64,000 nucleotides of DNA, from contig NZ_JAFIBW010000001.1 in NCBI RefSeq assembly GCF_017833295.1, forward strand, positions 5,890,001-5,954,000, written 5' to 3'. A program made the translations under genes and the position numbers. The stretch is from Methylobacterium sp. PvR107. Lineage in GTDB: Bacteria; Pseudomonadota; Alphaproteobacteria; Rhizobiales; Beijerinckiaceae. Below the pieces are notes generated by a model. It worked only from the letters and a program-made list of their open reading frames with translations. It was not told the DNA's origin and ran no database searches. Shown one piece after another: positions 24,417 to 34,682 of the stretch; position 1 is the stretch's first letter; each line of letters opens with the position of its first letter.

Positions 24417-24713
24417 TCAGTGCGCCGTTGCTGCGTCGATCCGCGACCGAGCGAACAGGCTGGCGCCGATCGCGGCGCCAGCGGCCCGAACCAAGCTCGC
24501 CTCGGCGCAGGTGGACGCCACCCGCAGGCCAAGGGGCTGTAGCCGCTCCGTCTCCGCACAATAGGCGGCCAGCCGCGCTCGTCCGTGTTCCGGCAAGGCG
24601 GACAGCAGGCGGCCGCGCTCGCCATCGTCCGCGCGGTAGAGGGCCGAAACCAGTTCGATCGGCACCGGGTACCGCGCCAGGAACGCCGCCGTTGGTCGGG
24701 GTGACGTCGCCAT
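24417..24713 (-). CDS. Hypothetical protein (98 aa)
   Basis: ATG 24713 with GAGGG upstream. AFLARYPVPIELVSALYRADDGERGRLLSALPEHGRARLAAYCAETERLQPLGLRVASTC is an all-helical domain; the end (AIGASLFARSRIDAATAH) is less regular. It leads a two-gene operon with the zinc-ribbon-like gene. Role unknown. Confidence 0.55.
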   Translation of the reverse strand: MATSPRPTAAFLARYPVPIELVSALYRADDGERGRLLSALPEHGRARLAAYCAETERLQPLGLRVASTCAEASLVRAAGAAIGASLFARSRIDAATAH

Positions 24714-24866
24714 AGAACCCTCGCCGCTTCGCTGATACGGCAAGGGTCGACTGATATGGTTAATAGTACGTTGCTCCGGTGATCCTGATTGGCGCGCGGA
24801 GCCGAACACTGTGTTCTATGCACGGTGACGGGAGCATCTAGGGATTTCCCCAGATACTCTACAGGC

Positions 24867-24983
24867 TCAGGCGAAGTGCATCGGCAGCGCAAGGCTGACG
24901 AGGGCGACATATGCACCAACGAGCAAGGCGCCGGCCGGGACGACGACACCGCTGAGCAGGACGAGGCGGGATGAGAGGGACAT
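24867..24983 (-). CDS. Single-span small membrane protein (37 aa)
   Basis: ATG 24983 after GGAG. MSLSSRLVLLSGVVVPAGAL then LVGAYVALVSLAL: an almost entirely hydrophobic peptide. Plausible but short. Confidence 0.35.
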   Translation of the reverse strand: MSLSSRLVLLSGVVVPAGALLVGAYVALVSLALPMHFA

Positions 24984-25103
24984 GACGATCTCCACGGGAT
25001 GGGCGGCGGCTGCCGTCGTTGGAGAGAGATCTATGCTCAAGCTCGCCGGCTCGATGTGCTGCGGGACACGCACGGCAGCAGAAAAAGCCCGCCTGTAGGC
25101 CTG

Positions 25104-25349
25104 CTACTCGATACCCTTGCGCCTCGCCTTGCCGCGGTCTGTTCGCTCGGATGGTGAACTGGTGCGAAGCTCATGGCGCGCCTGCTCAAGGTACTCCTCG
25201 CGCTCAAGCTCCGTCTGGCAGGCGACGCTGTGGCCCTGGCGGGCTTCCCGTTCAGTGAAGCCGGCATCCCAGGCGCGATCATCGTGGTTCTTCGCGATGA
25301 AGGTGCGCTTGGCACGTGCCAGCACGTCGTCTTCGGTCGGCTCGCCCAT
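25104..25349 (-). CDS. Conserved hypothetical (81 aa), copy 2 of the duplicated gene
   Basis: ATG 25349. Near-identical to the 7217-7462 product throughout, including the basic end SERTDRGKARRKGIE. Here it follows directly on the C-terminal half of the split phage-type gene (stop at 25376-25378). This suggests the 81-aa gene and that gene belong to one ancestral module. Confidence 0.65.
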   Translation of the reverse strand: MGEPTEDDVLARAKRTFIAKNHDDRAWDAGFTEREARQGHSVACQTELEREEYLEQARHELRTSSPSERTDRGKARRKGIE

Positions 25350-25375
25350 GGCTCAGCTCCCGCCCAGCCGGAAGC

Positions 25376-25492
25376 CTACAGGAATGGTTCGGCCTGGGAA
25401 CCGTCCATTCGTCGCACAGCCGCCTTGGTGGGCTCCTGGCCCTGCGCCAGCCGGGCATCGAGCGTGCGGCGGACCACGCCAGGGTCGGCCGG
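25376..25492 (-). pseudogene. C-terminal part of the phage-type LTRKAIHE protein
   Basis: Minus frame: PADPGVVRRTLDARLAQGQE then PTKAAVRRMDGSQAEPFL and TAG. This is the segment that follows RDAE in the family, and it lacks any start or N-terminal part. The matching N-half is at 7828-8110. Right of 25492 the frame continues only as unrelated sequence and meets the stop of the 25495-25800 gene. Confidence 0.55.
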
Positions 25493-25494
25493 TT

Positions 25495-25800
25495 TCAGGC
25501 CGCGTGAGGGTGCCCAACAAGATGTCTCAGAGGGAAGAGGAGTACATTCTCGCCCAGAAATTGCTCCTCAGGTAAGAACAACTCCGGCACTCCAGTCTGG
25601 GCATAATGTTCCCGGGAATGCATCGTAGCTATGCGCTGCTTTAGACGATCACTGTATCCACGACGTAAAAGCCATGCTGGAAGCTTTTTAACCATAGTCA
25701 TCGTAATATCTTTCCTAAACTGAGGGCATATCGTATTAACGTGCTCATCTATCTGCGCCGGAACTATGAATGTGCCGAGCGCTAGACCGGCATGCTCCAC
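25495..25800 (-). CDS. Hypothetical protein in low-GC context (101 aa)
   Basis: ATG 25800. Product: MEHAGLALGTFIVPAQIDEHVNTICPQFRKDI, then MTMVKKLPAWLLRRGYSDRL, KQRIATMHSREHYAQTGVPELFLPEEQFLGENVLLFPLRHLVGH. Codon use and AT content (25560-25900) differ from the neighbours, suggesting a transferred segment. Starting at an internal Met (about 25695) is possible. No family recognised. Confidence 0.4.
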   Translation of the reverse strand: MEHAGLALGTFIVPAQIDEHVNTICPQFRKDITMTMVKKLPAWLLRRGYSDRLKQRIATMHSREHYAQTGVPELFLPEEQFLGENVLLFPLRHLVGHPHAA

Positions 25801-26020
25801 CCTCCGATATTGCTCAAACGGAGGTGCATAATGTACATTAATTTTTATGGTAAAATTTATTTTCGTGCTCTCAGATAAATTGATTTAGAATTTGTAATTC
25901 GTATAAAAAAGTACTATGTTTTGCACCCATAGAGTTGGAATGTGGGGCCGGTGAAGCTTAAGTATTGATCATCCCTCTATCGCCAATGCTCAATCGGCTC
26001 TGCCGCTAACCATGGAGTAG
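25801..26020. other. AT-rich intergenic block
   Basis: Clearly AT-rich (about 25820-25930). Probably the promoter of the minus-strand gene and the breakpoint that removed the 5' part of the adjoining recombinase gene. Confidence 0.4.
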
Positions 26021-26569
26021 GAGATCGAGAGCGGGCGCAACGACGCTCGACCTGAACTGGACAAGGCTCTCGCGTCCGCCCGTGCCCACCGCTGCCCGAT
26101 CCTAATTGCGAAGGTCGACCGGCTGACCCGATCCGTCAGCTTTCTGTCCCGGCTGCTGGAGAGCGGCGTCGAGGTGAGGTTCTGCGACCTGCCGCAGATC
26201 GAGGGCCCTGTCGGCAAGTTCATGCTCAACCAGATGGTGGCGGTGGCCGAGCTGGAGGCCGGGCTGATCAGTGCCCGCACTAAAGCTGCTCTGCAGGCTG
26301 CCAAGGCCCGCGGGAAGGTTCTGGGCGGCAACCGCGGACAGGTCCCGTCAGATGCCGCCCGCGCCGCCAGCACAGCCGCTGTGAAGGCCAAGGCGGACGC
26401 CCGATCAACGGACCTCGCCCCCATCATCGCCGAGATCCGCGCCGATGGGATCACATCCGCCCGCGGGATCGCCAAGGCCTTGACGGAGCGCGGGATCGAG
26501 ACCCCTCGCGGTAGCTACACGTGGGGCACCACGCAGGTCACGCGGTTGCTGGAGCGGCTCGACGCCTGA
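26021..26569 (+). pseudogene. Serine recombinase (resolvase family), 5' truncated
   Basis: Open frame from just after TAG 26018-26020: EIESGRNDARPELDKALASARAHRCPILIAKVDRLTRSVSFLSRLLESGVEVRFCDLPQIEGPVGKFML. This is the resolvase fold from about residue 55 onward, including LIAKVDRLTRS. Then come the long E helix (AELEAGLISARTKAALQAAKARGKVLGG) and a C-terminal HTH with TERGIETPRGSYTWGTTQVTRLLERL. The N-terminal strand with the catalytic Ser (YxRVSTxxQ) is absent, so it cannot be active. Confidence 0.8.
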
Positions 26570-26576
26570 TCAGCAA

Positions 26577-26795
26577 TCAGGGCTCCACGCCCCTCACTGC
26601 AGCATCGAACTCAGCTTGCGCCAGGGCTTCCAACCGCGCGCCCGTCACGAAAGCACCCTTGAGGTCGAAGACGGCTACGCCCCAGTCTTGCTGTTCGAAG
26701 AGATGGCATCTCTCCCGGGCTATCCATGCTGAGGCGCAGGGCAACCGCACGGTCTCGTCGCTGCGGATCGCGCGGATCATATAGGCGTATTCCAC
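26577..26795 (-). CDS. Small conserved hypothetical (72 aa), paralogue of 30502-30735
   Basis: GTG 26795 behind GGGAGG. Aligns with the 30502 protein: AYMIRAIRSDETVRLPCASAWIARERCHLF against AYTIRYIVDGKAKKLPCTSAWIAYEQHNRL, and GARLEALAQAE against IGQLEAAAQAE. Conserved LPC-SAWIA core. Function unknown; both copies retain good ribosome sites or coupled starts. Confidence 0.6.
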   Translation of the reverse strand: MEYAYMIRAIRSDETVRLPCASAWIARERCHLFEQQDWGVAVFDLKGAFVTGARLEALAQAEFDAAVRGVEP

Positions 26796-26869
26796 GACAC
26801 CTCCCGGCTGGGCATACAGCGTGCCAGAGCGGCAATCTTCAGAATAGACTGACAAACTGTTCGCGCGGA

Positions 26870-27112
26870 TTACCACATCTCTTCGCGAACGAGCGTACCG
26901 GCGCGGTCGAAGATGCCTCGCCAGCCTCGCTCAGCTAGGCGGATTGTGATGAGAGTTCGGTCTTCGTCCTCGCCATGTCCAGACGCTATTCGCGAGTCGA
27001 GGCGGCCTGTTCGGTTCAGGCGCTTCAGTTCTGTTGGGTTCACACCGAGGCGCGAGGACAAATCGCGGGGATCAACGAGCCAATCGCCCTTTTGACCAAT
27101 ATTAAGCCGCAT
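26870..27112 (-). CDS. Hypothetical protein (80 aa), DUF6522-like
   Basis: ATG 27112 with AGGAGGG. Order: GDWLVDPRDLSSRLGVNPTELKRLNRTGRLDSRI, an HTH-like helical pair, then beta strands RTLITIRLAERGWRGIFDRAGTLV. The order (D-x-x-V-D-P, helix, L-x-R-x-G-x-L/I, strands ending in a D-x-A-G turn) resembles proteins annotated DUF6522 in Rhizobiales; this is from memory. Likely a soluble small regulator-like fold. Confidence 0.6.
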   Translation of the reverse strand: MRLNIGQKGDWLVDPRDLSSRLGVNPTELKRLNRTGRLDSRIASGHGEDEDRTLITIRLAERGWRGIFDRAGTLVREEMW

Positions 27113-27212
27113 GGAGTGGCCCTCCTACAGCTTGGCAGTAGATGCGAGGCTGATACCGTCAATAGCACATCCGCGCGGTGAGGGGCGGACTGTTATTCGG
27201 AGATGAACTATC

Positions 27213-27314
27213 GCTCTGAACGAGCGCGGGATCGAGACCTCCACCGGCAAGGGCCAGTGGCAGGCCGTGCAGGTTCAGCGGGTGCTGGCGCGGCTGCCTG
27301 CTCAGCTCAGCTAG
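27213..27314 (+). pseudogene. 3' remnant of a second serine recombinase
   Basis: ALNERGIETSTGKGQWQAVQ then VQRVLARLPAQLS and TAG. Matches the C-terminus of the 26021 recombinase (ALTERGIETPRGSYTW---QVTRLLERL). Only the last 33 codons remain. Confidence 0.6.
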
Positions 27315-27408
27315 GGGGGCAATGGGTTTGCGGCTTGTTCGCCACTGCGCGACTAGGCGGCGCAGAGATTGACTTTCATCTGCGCCGGCCAATGTGCTTT
27401 GGTCATGT

Positions 27409-27609
27409 CTATTTGATGTGTTGAATTCTCAGGCGCAGCGCTCCCGGAAACAATACAATGTTACTCGGAAGTGTTGACCGGAATTCGTGGCCTTGGTTTG
27501 CTGAGCTGCTACTCGAAAGCCCAGAAACGTTGTCTTTTCGCTCGGCATCTCTAGCCATCCGCCGTTTTATATAACGTTTCATCCAGATCGGAACGTCTTC
27601 CATGTTCAT
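27409..27609 (-). CDS. Small basic hypothetical protein (66 aa)
   Basis: ATG 27609 with GAGGGG upstream. MNMEDVPIWMKRYIKRRMARDAERKDNVSG, then a Ser-rich linker and RSTLPSNIVLFPGALRLRIQ. Positive N-terminal helix. AT-richer than the surroundings. Unrecognised. Confidence 0.4.
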   Translation of the reverse strand: MNMEDVPIWMKRYIKRRMARDAERKDNVSGLSSSSSANQGHEFRSTLPSNIVLFPGALRLRIQHIK

Positions 27610-27865
27610 GATGCGCCCCTCGCAAGCGGTGAATTCTCAAGTTTCGCTGCAGTACCGGACGGTACTACTAGAACTTGCGGGTCACCGACGCACTCAATTG
27701 ATCCGAGTGACCGACGCTGGGAAAGCTACATATGTAACAAATTGCGTCAGGCTGTCGCGCAGTTGAGACCCGGTAAGCACGCGATCGGCGGCTCAAGGAC
27801 AGCCTTTAGGAGCCCATCAGCAGGTTCCTGGCGCTGATTGGCAATCCGCCCGGTTCCTCCGTCCT
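27610..27865. other. Intergenic region left of the second IS21
   Basis: No gene. Contains a short perfect palindrome GTACCG-GA-CGGTAC (27652-27665), perhaps an operator for the minus gene starting at 27609. Confidence 0.3.
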
Positions 27866-28006
27866 TGCAGCGCGGCAATCAGGATGAGACCAGCGCGTCA
27901 ATCAAGATGAGAGGAACCGCCGATCTGATGACGCAAGGAGGGCAGAGCCCGACCGGAGGCATCGGATCGGCGTCGGCGTGACCTTCAGGGGCACGTCGTC
28001 TGGTGA

Positions 28007-30393
<2,387 letters not shown>

Positions 30394-30501
30394 CGCTCCG
30401 CGACACGAACCTGACCCGACGCCACCTTGCGCCGGTCGATCGACCCGCTCATCATCAACCCGCCGCGACACCGGTCACTCATCCTGATTGTCGCTGACAT
30501 C

Positions 30502-30735
30502 TCATCCAGATCGCCGCGCTACATCCGTCCTAGTCACTGCCGCACCGGTCTCAGCCTGTGCTGCGGCTTCCAACTGGCCAATGGTCACCGGCTCCCCAGC
30601 ACGGTTCAAGATCCGAACCTTCCGGCCCTGTCGGACCAAGCGATTGTGCTGCTCGTAGGCTATCCATGCCGAGGTGCACGGCAGCTTCTTCGCCTTACCG
30701 TCCACGATATATCGGATTGTGTAGGCTGGCTTCAC
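30502..30735 (-). CDS. Small conserved hypothetical (77 aa), paralogue of 26577-26795
   Basis: GTG 30735. AYTIRYIVDGKAKKLPCTSAWIAYEQHNRLVRQGRKVRILNRAGEPVTIGQLEAAAQAE matches the 26577 protein over its length. The second IS21 ends at its stop codon, so the last residues (VTRTDVARRSG) may have been changed by the insertion. Confidence 0.6.
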   Translation of the reverse strand: MKPAYTIRYIVDGKAKKLPCTSAWIAYEQHNRLVRQGRKVRILNRAGEPVTIGQLEAAAQAETGAAVTRTDVARRSG

Positions 30736-30878
30736 GTCCGATCCCCGTTCGTGGCCAGTCGATGCAAGCGGCAGACCTCAGCACAGTAGGCGCCGCCGAA
30801 GGAACTTTGCGCAAACGATAGATATCATCTATCAAAAGAAGCGGTCTGATAGTCCGCGTCTAACCGAAGCGCAGCGAT

Positions 30879-31244
30879 ATGAAGGCTCAGGCACGGAGCA
30901 GGGTTACCAACGGCAGCCGCCTCATGCCCGGCGTGGACGGCAGAACGCTATGGGCGCGGCGGATGCGGGATGTCGCCAACCTGCACTTGAATGACCTTGG
31001 CGGCCTTGATGTCGCGTCTGAGGCAGAGAAGAGCATCGTCCGCCGGATCGCGACGCTGACCGTCGAGCTGGAGCGGATGGAGGAGCGCTTCGCCACGGAC
31101 GGCGAGGCCGATCCCGACGCTCTGGATCTCTACTCACGGACCAGCGGAAATCTGCGTCGGTTGCTTGAGGCCATCGGCCTGCGGCGTCGCCCGAAGGATA
31201 TCACGCCCGACCTGTCCAGCTACATCGAGGGTCGCGCGGCATGA
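30879..31244 (+). CDS. Prophage-type protein upstream of terminase (121 aa)
   Basis: ATG 30879. RSRVTNGSRLMPGVDGRTLWARRMRDVANLHLNDLGGLDVASEAEKSIVRRIATLTVELERMEERFA, then LDLYSRTSGNLRRLLEAIGLRRRPKDITPDLSSYIEGRAA. This is an all-helical protein that, in alphaproteobacterial prophages, sits immediately before the large terminase and may be the small subunit. Its stop overlaps the ATG (31241) of the terminase gene here, matching that context. Intact. Confidence 0.65.
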   Translation: MKAQARSRVTNGSRLMPGVDGRTLWARRMRDVANLHLNDLGGLDVASEAEKSIVRRIATLTVELERMEERFATDGEADPDALDLYSRTSGNLRRLLEAIGLRRRPKDITPDLSSYIEGRAA

Positions 31245-31249
31245 ACCTG

Positions 31250-32677
31250 GGTTGTGTCCCCTGGCGTGGTGTAGCTTCGGCGTGGCCACCACGATCACCG
31301 GTTTGGGCCGGATTGATCAGGCTGCCAGGGTGGGCAGGCTGACGAGGGGATCATCGCCGATCGGGGCGATGCTTTCCAGGGTGATGTAGCGGGAGCGCTG
31401 GACGGCCCACTCGTCGTTCTGTTCCAGCAGGATCGCGCCCACGAGGCGGGTGATGGCCGCCTCGTTGGGGAAGATGCCGACCACCTCGGTCCGGCGTTTG
31501 ATCTCACCGTTGAGGCGTTCCAGCGGGTTCGTGGAGTGCAGCTTGACCCGATGCTGAGTGGGGAAGCCCATGTAGGCCAGCACGTCCGGCTCGGCCTCGT
31601 CCATCAGGGCGGCGAGCTTGGGGACCTTCGGCCGGAGCTGATCAGCCACGCGCCGCCACTGCTGACGGGCCGCCTCGGCGTCATCCTGGGCAAATGCCGT
31701 GGCGATGAAGGCGGACACGACACGCCGCCCGCTGCGTCCGGCATGGGCGAGAACGTTGCGCATGAAGTGGACGCGGCAACGCTGCCAGGTCGCGTTCATC
31801 ACCTTGGCCACCGACGCCTTGATGCCCTCGTGGGCGTCCGAGATCACCAGTTTGACCCCGCGCAGCCCCCGGCGCGCCAGCTTGCGGAGAAAGTCCGTCC
31901 AGAACGTCTCGGCCTCGGAGGGACCGACATCCATGCCCAGCACCTCGCGCCGGCCGTCGGTGTTCACGCCCACCGCCACGATCACGGCGACAGAGACGAT
32001 GCGGCCGTCCTGGCGCACCTTCACGTAAGTCGCATCGATCCAGAGATACGGCCACTCGCCCTCGAGCGGCCGATCGAGGAACGCGCCGACCCGCTCGTCG
32101 ATCTCCTGGCAGAGCCGGCTGACCTGGCTCTTCGACACGCCTGTGCCGCCCATCGCCTGGACGAGGTCATCGACCGAGCGGGTTGAGATGCCCTGGATGT
32201 AGGCCTCCTGGATCACAGCCGTGAGCGCCTTCTCGGCCATGCGGCGCGGCTCCAGGAAGCCCGGAAAGTAGCTGCCCTTGCGCAGCTTCGGAATGCGCAA
32301 CTCCACCGTGCCGGCCCGCGTCTGCCAATCCCGGTCACGGTAGCCGTTGCGCTGGACCAACCGCTCTGCGCTCTTCTCGCCATGGGCGGCCCCGGTCAGG
32401 CCGCCCACCTCCAGTTCCATCAGGCGTTCGGCCGCAAAGCCGATCATCTCGCGCAGCAGATCGGTGTCGGCGCTCTTCTCCATCAGCCCGCGCAGGGCCA
32501 TCATCTCGTCGGTCATCGGGGGTCTCTCGGGTTCGGGGTTGGCGCTCGCAACCCGACCCTACCCGGCAACCGCCGATGACCACCCCGCGAGGAGCCCCGC
32601 CCGCCACAGCCCTGTGGAAGGCGCGCGGACGGGCCTCTTCGCTACCGCCGAGCTACACCACCATCAGGGACACGACC
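31250..32677 (-). mobile_element. IS256-family insertion sequence with 8-bp target duplication
   Basis: 1428 bp from GGTTGTGTCCC to GGGACACGACC. Inner repeat GTGGTGTAGC is also shared by both ends. TGAACCTG at 31242-31249 and 32678-32685 is the target duplication. Inserted after the third codon of the terminase gene. Confidence 0.93.
31317..32516 (-). CDS. IS256-family (mutator-type) transposase
   Basis: 399 residues from ATG 32516. Signature features: N-terminal [35 protein letters not shown], catalytic Asp in [16 protein letters not shown], second Asp in [13 protein letters not shown], mutator pattern [11 protein letters not shown], and the Glu region in [30 protein letters not shown]. Complete and uninterrupted, so potentially active. 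Confidence 0.94.
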   Translation of the reverse strand: MTDEMMALRGLMEKSADTDLLREMIGFAAERLMELEVGGLTGAAHGEKSAERLVQRNGYRDRDWQTRAGTVELRIPKLRKGSYFPGFLEPRRMAEKALTAVIQEAYIQGISTRSVDDLVQAMGGTGVSKSQVSRLCQEIDERVGAFLDRPLEGEWPYLWIDATYVKVRQDGRIVSVAVIVAVGVNTDGRREVLGMDVGPSEAETFWTDFLRKLARRGLRGVKLVISDAHEGIKASVAKVMNATWQRCRVHFMRNVLAHAGRSGRRVVSAFIATAFAQDDAEAARQQWRRVADQLRPKVPKLAALMDEAEPDVLAYMGFPTQHRVKLHSTNPLERLNGEIKRRTEVVGIFPNEAAITRLVGAILLEQNDEWAVQRSRYITLESIAPIGDDPLVSLPTLAA

Positions 32678-32944
32678 TGAACCTGCTCGAAGCGACTACC
32701 GACTCGAAGCTGTTCAAGTCCTGGTTCAAGGACAACGACACTTGGACGGCGTGGCGGGCGTTCCTCGGCGCCCTGTTCGGCCTGCCGCTCTCCGATGCAG
32801 AGGCTGAGGTCTGCCGGGCCTGTACGTCTCGCCAGACGATCCCTACGGCAGCCTACAGCGAGGCGTGGCTGGTCTGCGGGCGCAGAGCCGGCAAGAGCTT
32901 CATCATGGCGCTGGTGGCGGTCTCAGCAGCTTCGGCAGGTCGGC
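32678..32944 (+). pseudogene. Phage terminase large subunit, N-terminal remnant split by IS256
   Basis: If IS256 and one duplication copy are removed, ATG 31241 reads MNLLEATTDSKLFKSWFKDN, then TWTAWRAFLGALFGLPLSDAEAEVCRACTSRQTIPTAAYSEAWLVCGRRAGKSFIMALVAV. WFKD--TW-AW-AFL-ALF and the Walker A-like CGRRAGKS are characteristic of a TerL-type ATPase. After about residue 98 the reading degenerates and is replaced by the Tat-signal gene at 32945. So the terminase was already truncated at its 3' end, besides the IS insertion. Confidence 0.75.
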
Positions 32945-33322
32945 ATGAGCGGCTCTTCGAACCGCCGCGGTTTCCTGCGCGGCCTCACCACGCTCCCGCT
33001 GATCGGCGGCAGTGTGACCCTGATCGGCGCCCCTTCCGCGGTCGCCGAGCCCGTCACCCACGAGTTGCTCGACAGCTACGATGCGTGGCTGGAGTACGAG
33101 CGCCGCCACCTACAGTGGGAGCGTCATGGCAACATGGACCCTCCCGTTCGCTGGAACATGCCGTTCCTGATGCAAGTGAAGGGTGTTGACCGGCCCTGCG
33201 ACTACGTGCCGGTGGCGAACGGCGGTGCGCGGTTCCACGGCAACAACGAGGGTTCGGCCTTGTCGCGCGCTGCGCTCGTGCTGAGCACTGTCGGGTGCGA
33301 GTGGAAAGGAAGCGGCCTATGA
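32945..33322 (+). CDS. Tat-signal hypothetical protein (125 aa)
   Basis: ATG 32945. Twin-arginine signal SSNRRGFLRGLTTLPLIGGSVTLIGAPSAVA (about 4-36), then EPVTHELLDSYDAWLEYERRHLQWERHG, and a C-terminal stretch with DYVPVANGGARFH. The exported domain is about 90 residues and unknown. Small Tat-signal proteins with DAWL-YERRHL occur in Methylobacterium islands. Leads a run of three coupled genes. Confidence 0.65.
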   Translation: MSGSSNRRGFLRGLTTLPLIGGSVTLIGAPSAVAEPVTHELLDSYDAWLEYERRHLQWERHGNMDPPVRWNMPFLMQVKGVDRPCDYVPVANGGARFHGNNEGSALSRAALVLSTVGCEWKGSGL

Positions 33323-33537
33323 GCAGCCCAATGCGCGCCGCCATCCTCGCGATGGAAACCAACATCCGCACCGTCGAGCGCATCGGCCGGTTGCTGATGT
33401 ACCTCGGTGAACGCGACGGCGAGATCGAGGCCGAGGCGCTCAACGCGCTGAGCGGTCCGCTACTCGACATCGGCCACGAACTGCGTTGCCAGTTCGCCGA
33501 CGCGCTGGCGGCCGACGATGAGCAGGCAGGGAGATGA
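33319..33537 (+). CDS. Small helical protein (72 aa)
   Basis: ATG 33319 overlaps the stop of the Tat-signal gene (ATGA). MRAAILAMETNIRTVERIGRLLMYLGERDGEIEAEALNALSGPLLDIGHELRCQFADALAADD is all-helical and acidic at the end. Translationally coupled; function unknown. Confidence 0.55.
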   Translation: MSSPMRAAILAMETNIRTVERIGRLLMYLGERDGEIEAEALNALSGPLLDIGHELRCQFADALAADDEQAGR

Positions 33538-33541
33538 CGCT

Positions 33542-33724
33542 ATGCGCGTGATCTACGCCTTCCTTGCGGTCCGAATGCTCCGGCTCGCCCGCTTCGACCT
33601 CGCCCGGTCCGAACGCCTCTACCTTGATGGTGGTCAGGCCTTCGAGCGGTCGCGGCAGCGGGTGCGTCTGGCCGAAGCTCTGGCAGCTCGGGCGGACCTG
33701 CCGTCACTGGCGGCGATGCGGTGA
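33542..33724 (+). CDS. Small helical protein (60 aa)
   Basis: ATG 33542 with GGGAG. VIYAFLAVRMLRLARFDLARSERLYLDGGQAFERSRQRVRLAEALAARADLPSLAAMR: amphipathic helices, basic. Third in the coupled run; its stop overlaps GTG 33721, from which an open frame runs through the repeat cluster. Confidence 0.5.
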   Translation: MRVIYAFLAVRMLRLARFDLARSERLYLDGGQAFERSRQRVRLAEALAARADLPSLAAMR

Positions 33725-34304
33725 GACGTTGCCGCAAACTTTTCGCCAACGTCAGCGCCAACTTGGCGGTCACGTATCTCGCCAAGTTGGCGACTCACGC
33801 GAGTGGCCATGTTGACCACATCAGAGGATGCAGCCGCAAACTTTGCGCCTGCAACGGACGCAACCGCAACGTTGGCGCTTGCGTCGGTTCAAGTGGTCAA
33901 GTTGGCCACTTGATCAGTCGAGGGTTCGCCAAGCTGGCGAAGGCACCCACGCCCGCTGACAGATTGCCCTGGGGGGCCATGGTAATCCCCGCAGGCGTGG
34001 ATGGCCGGGGGATCGGTTTACCCCGACCCACACATTCTAATCTGGTGGGCCGCGCTTTGCTTGATCGAAGAGGTCACATCCACGCCCGCGCTAATGGCAT
34101 GAGGGGATCACCAGGCAGCGGGCGTGGAGATCAACCGAGGTCGATACGTCAAATCCACGACTGTCGCGGCAGGCTGTCGCCTTCATTTGATGCCCTCACG
34201 AACGCCGCTCGCGCATCCGGTGCGGGCGGATTGTGGGTTTTATTGTCGGTAGGACCGAGATGAAAACCGCTAACTCGTTGTTAAATAACGGTTTTTGCGG
34301 GTCA
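33725..34304. other. Region with inverted-repeat cluster and a weak open frame
   Basis: A frame from GTG 33721 (overlapping the previous stop) stays open to 34263 but reads unevenly (KLFANVSANLAVTYLAKLATHASGHV, then low-quality Gly/Arg/Ser sequence). It may be a decayed gene. A hairpin AAAACCG ... CGGTTTTT at 34263-34296 resembles a terminator. Confidence 0.3.
33756..33941. repeat. Cluster of inverted repeats with TTGGC half-sites
   Basis: Four near-perfect short palindromes: CGCCAA-C-TTGGCG (33756-33768), CGCCAA-G-TTGGCG (33780-33792), AAGTGGTCAA-G-TTGGCCACTT (33891-33911, one mismatch), and TTCGCCA-AGC-TGGCGAA (33925-33941). The first two centres are 24 bp apart. Confidence 0.65.
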
Positions 34305-34540
34305 AATGGCGGAGAGAGCGGGACAATCGTCCGAGCTTGCCAGCGCCTGTGAAATCAATGACTTAGAGAAGGTCCCTACCCTCACGGTGTAGCAGTCCGG
34401 TGTAGCAGAGATCAACCCCGGCCGATGGGTCGACCTATGCGCAGTCCCAGTGAAACCGGTTGCACTGGCCTCTCGGTTGGGCGGACCAGTCGGGCTTCGA
34501 ACTGGTGTTCGCGGACCGTGCTCGTGGCGGCGAGACCGAT
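34305..34540. repeat. 236-bp direct repeat, copy B
   Basis: Same orientation as 14188-14423 and closely similar along its length. On the minus strand the outer end reads GTCCCGCTCTCTCCGCCA, an even better match to a tRNA-Ser 3' end. The second IS3 element lies 117 bp to its right. Confidence 0.65.
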
Positions 34541-34682
34541 GATTAGTCGCTGGTACTTCGCCCAACGCTCGGAGCCACAGGATGCCTAGACAGGGCACCC
34601 TCGAACGGCTGCTTCCGATCCAACACAGCACCTCGTCGGGCAATCGGGAAAGGCTGTGACCTTGCCCCCTGTTTGCCCCCGT

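Noticed and set aside
33756..33941. CRISPR array in the palindrome-rich stretch
   Set aside because: Units are palindromes of different length and spacing, not identical direct repeats with unique spacers; no cas genes.
33721..34263. Frame starting GTG 33721 coupled to the previous gene
   Set aside because: Stays open but shows poor protein character beyond about 60 codons; kept as a possible decayed gene, not called.
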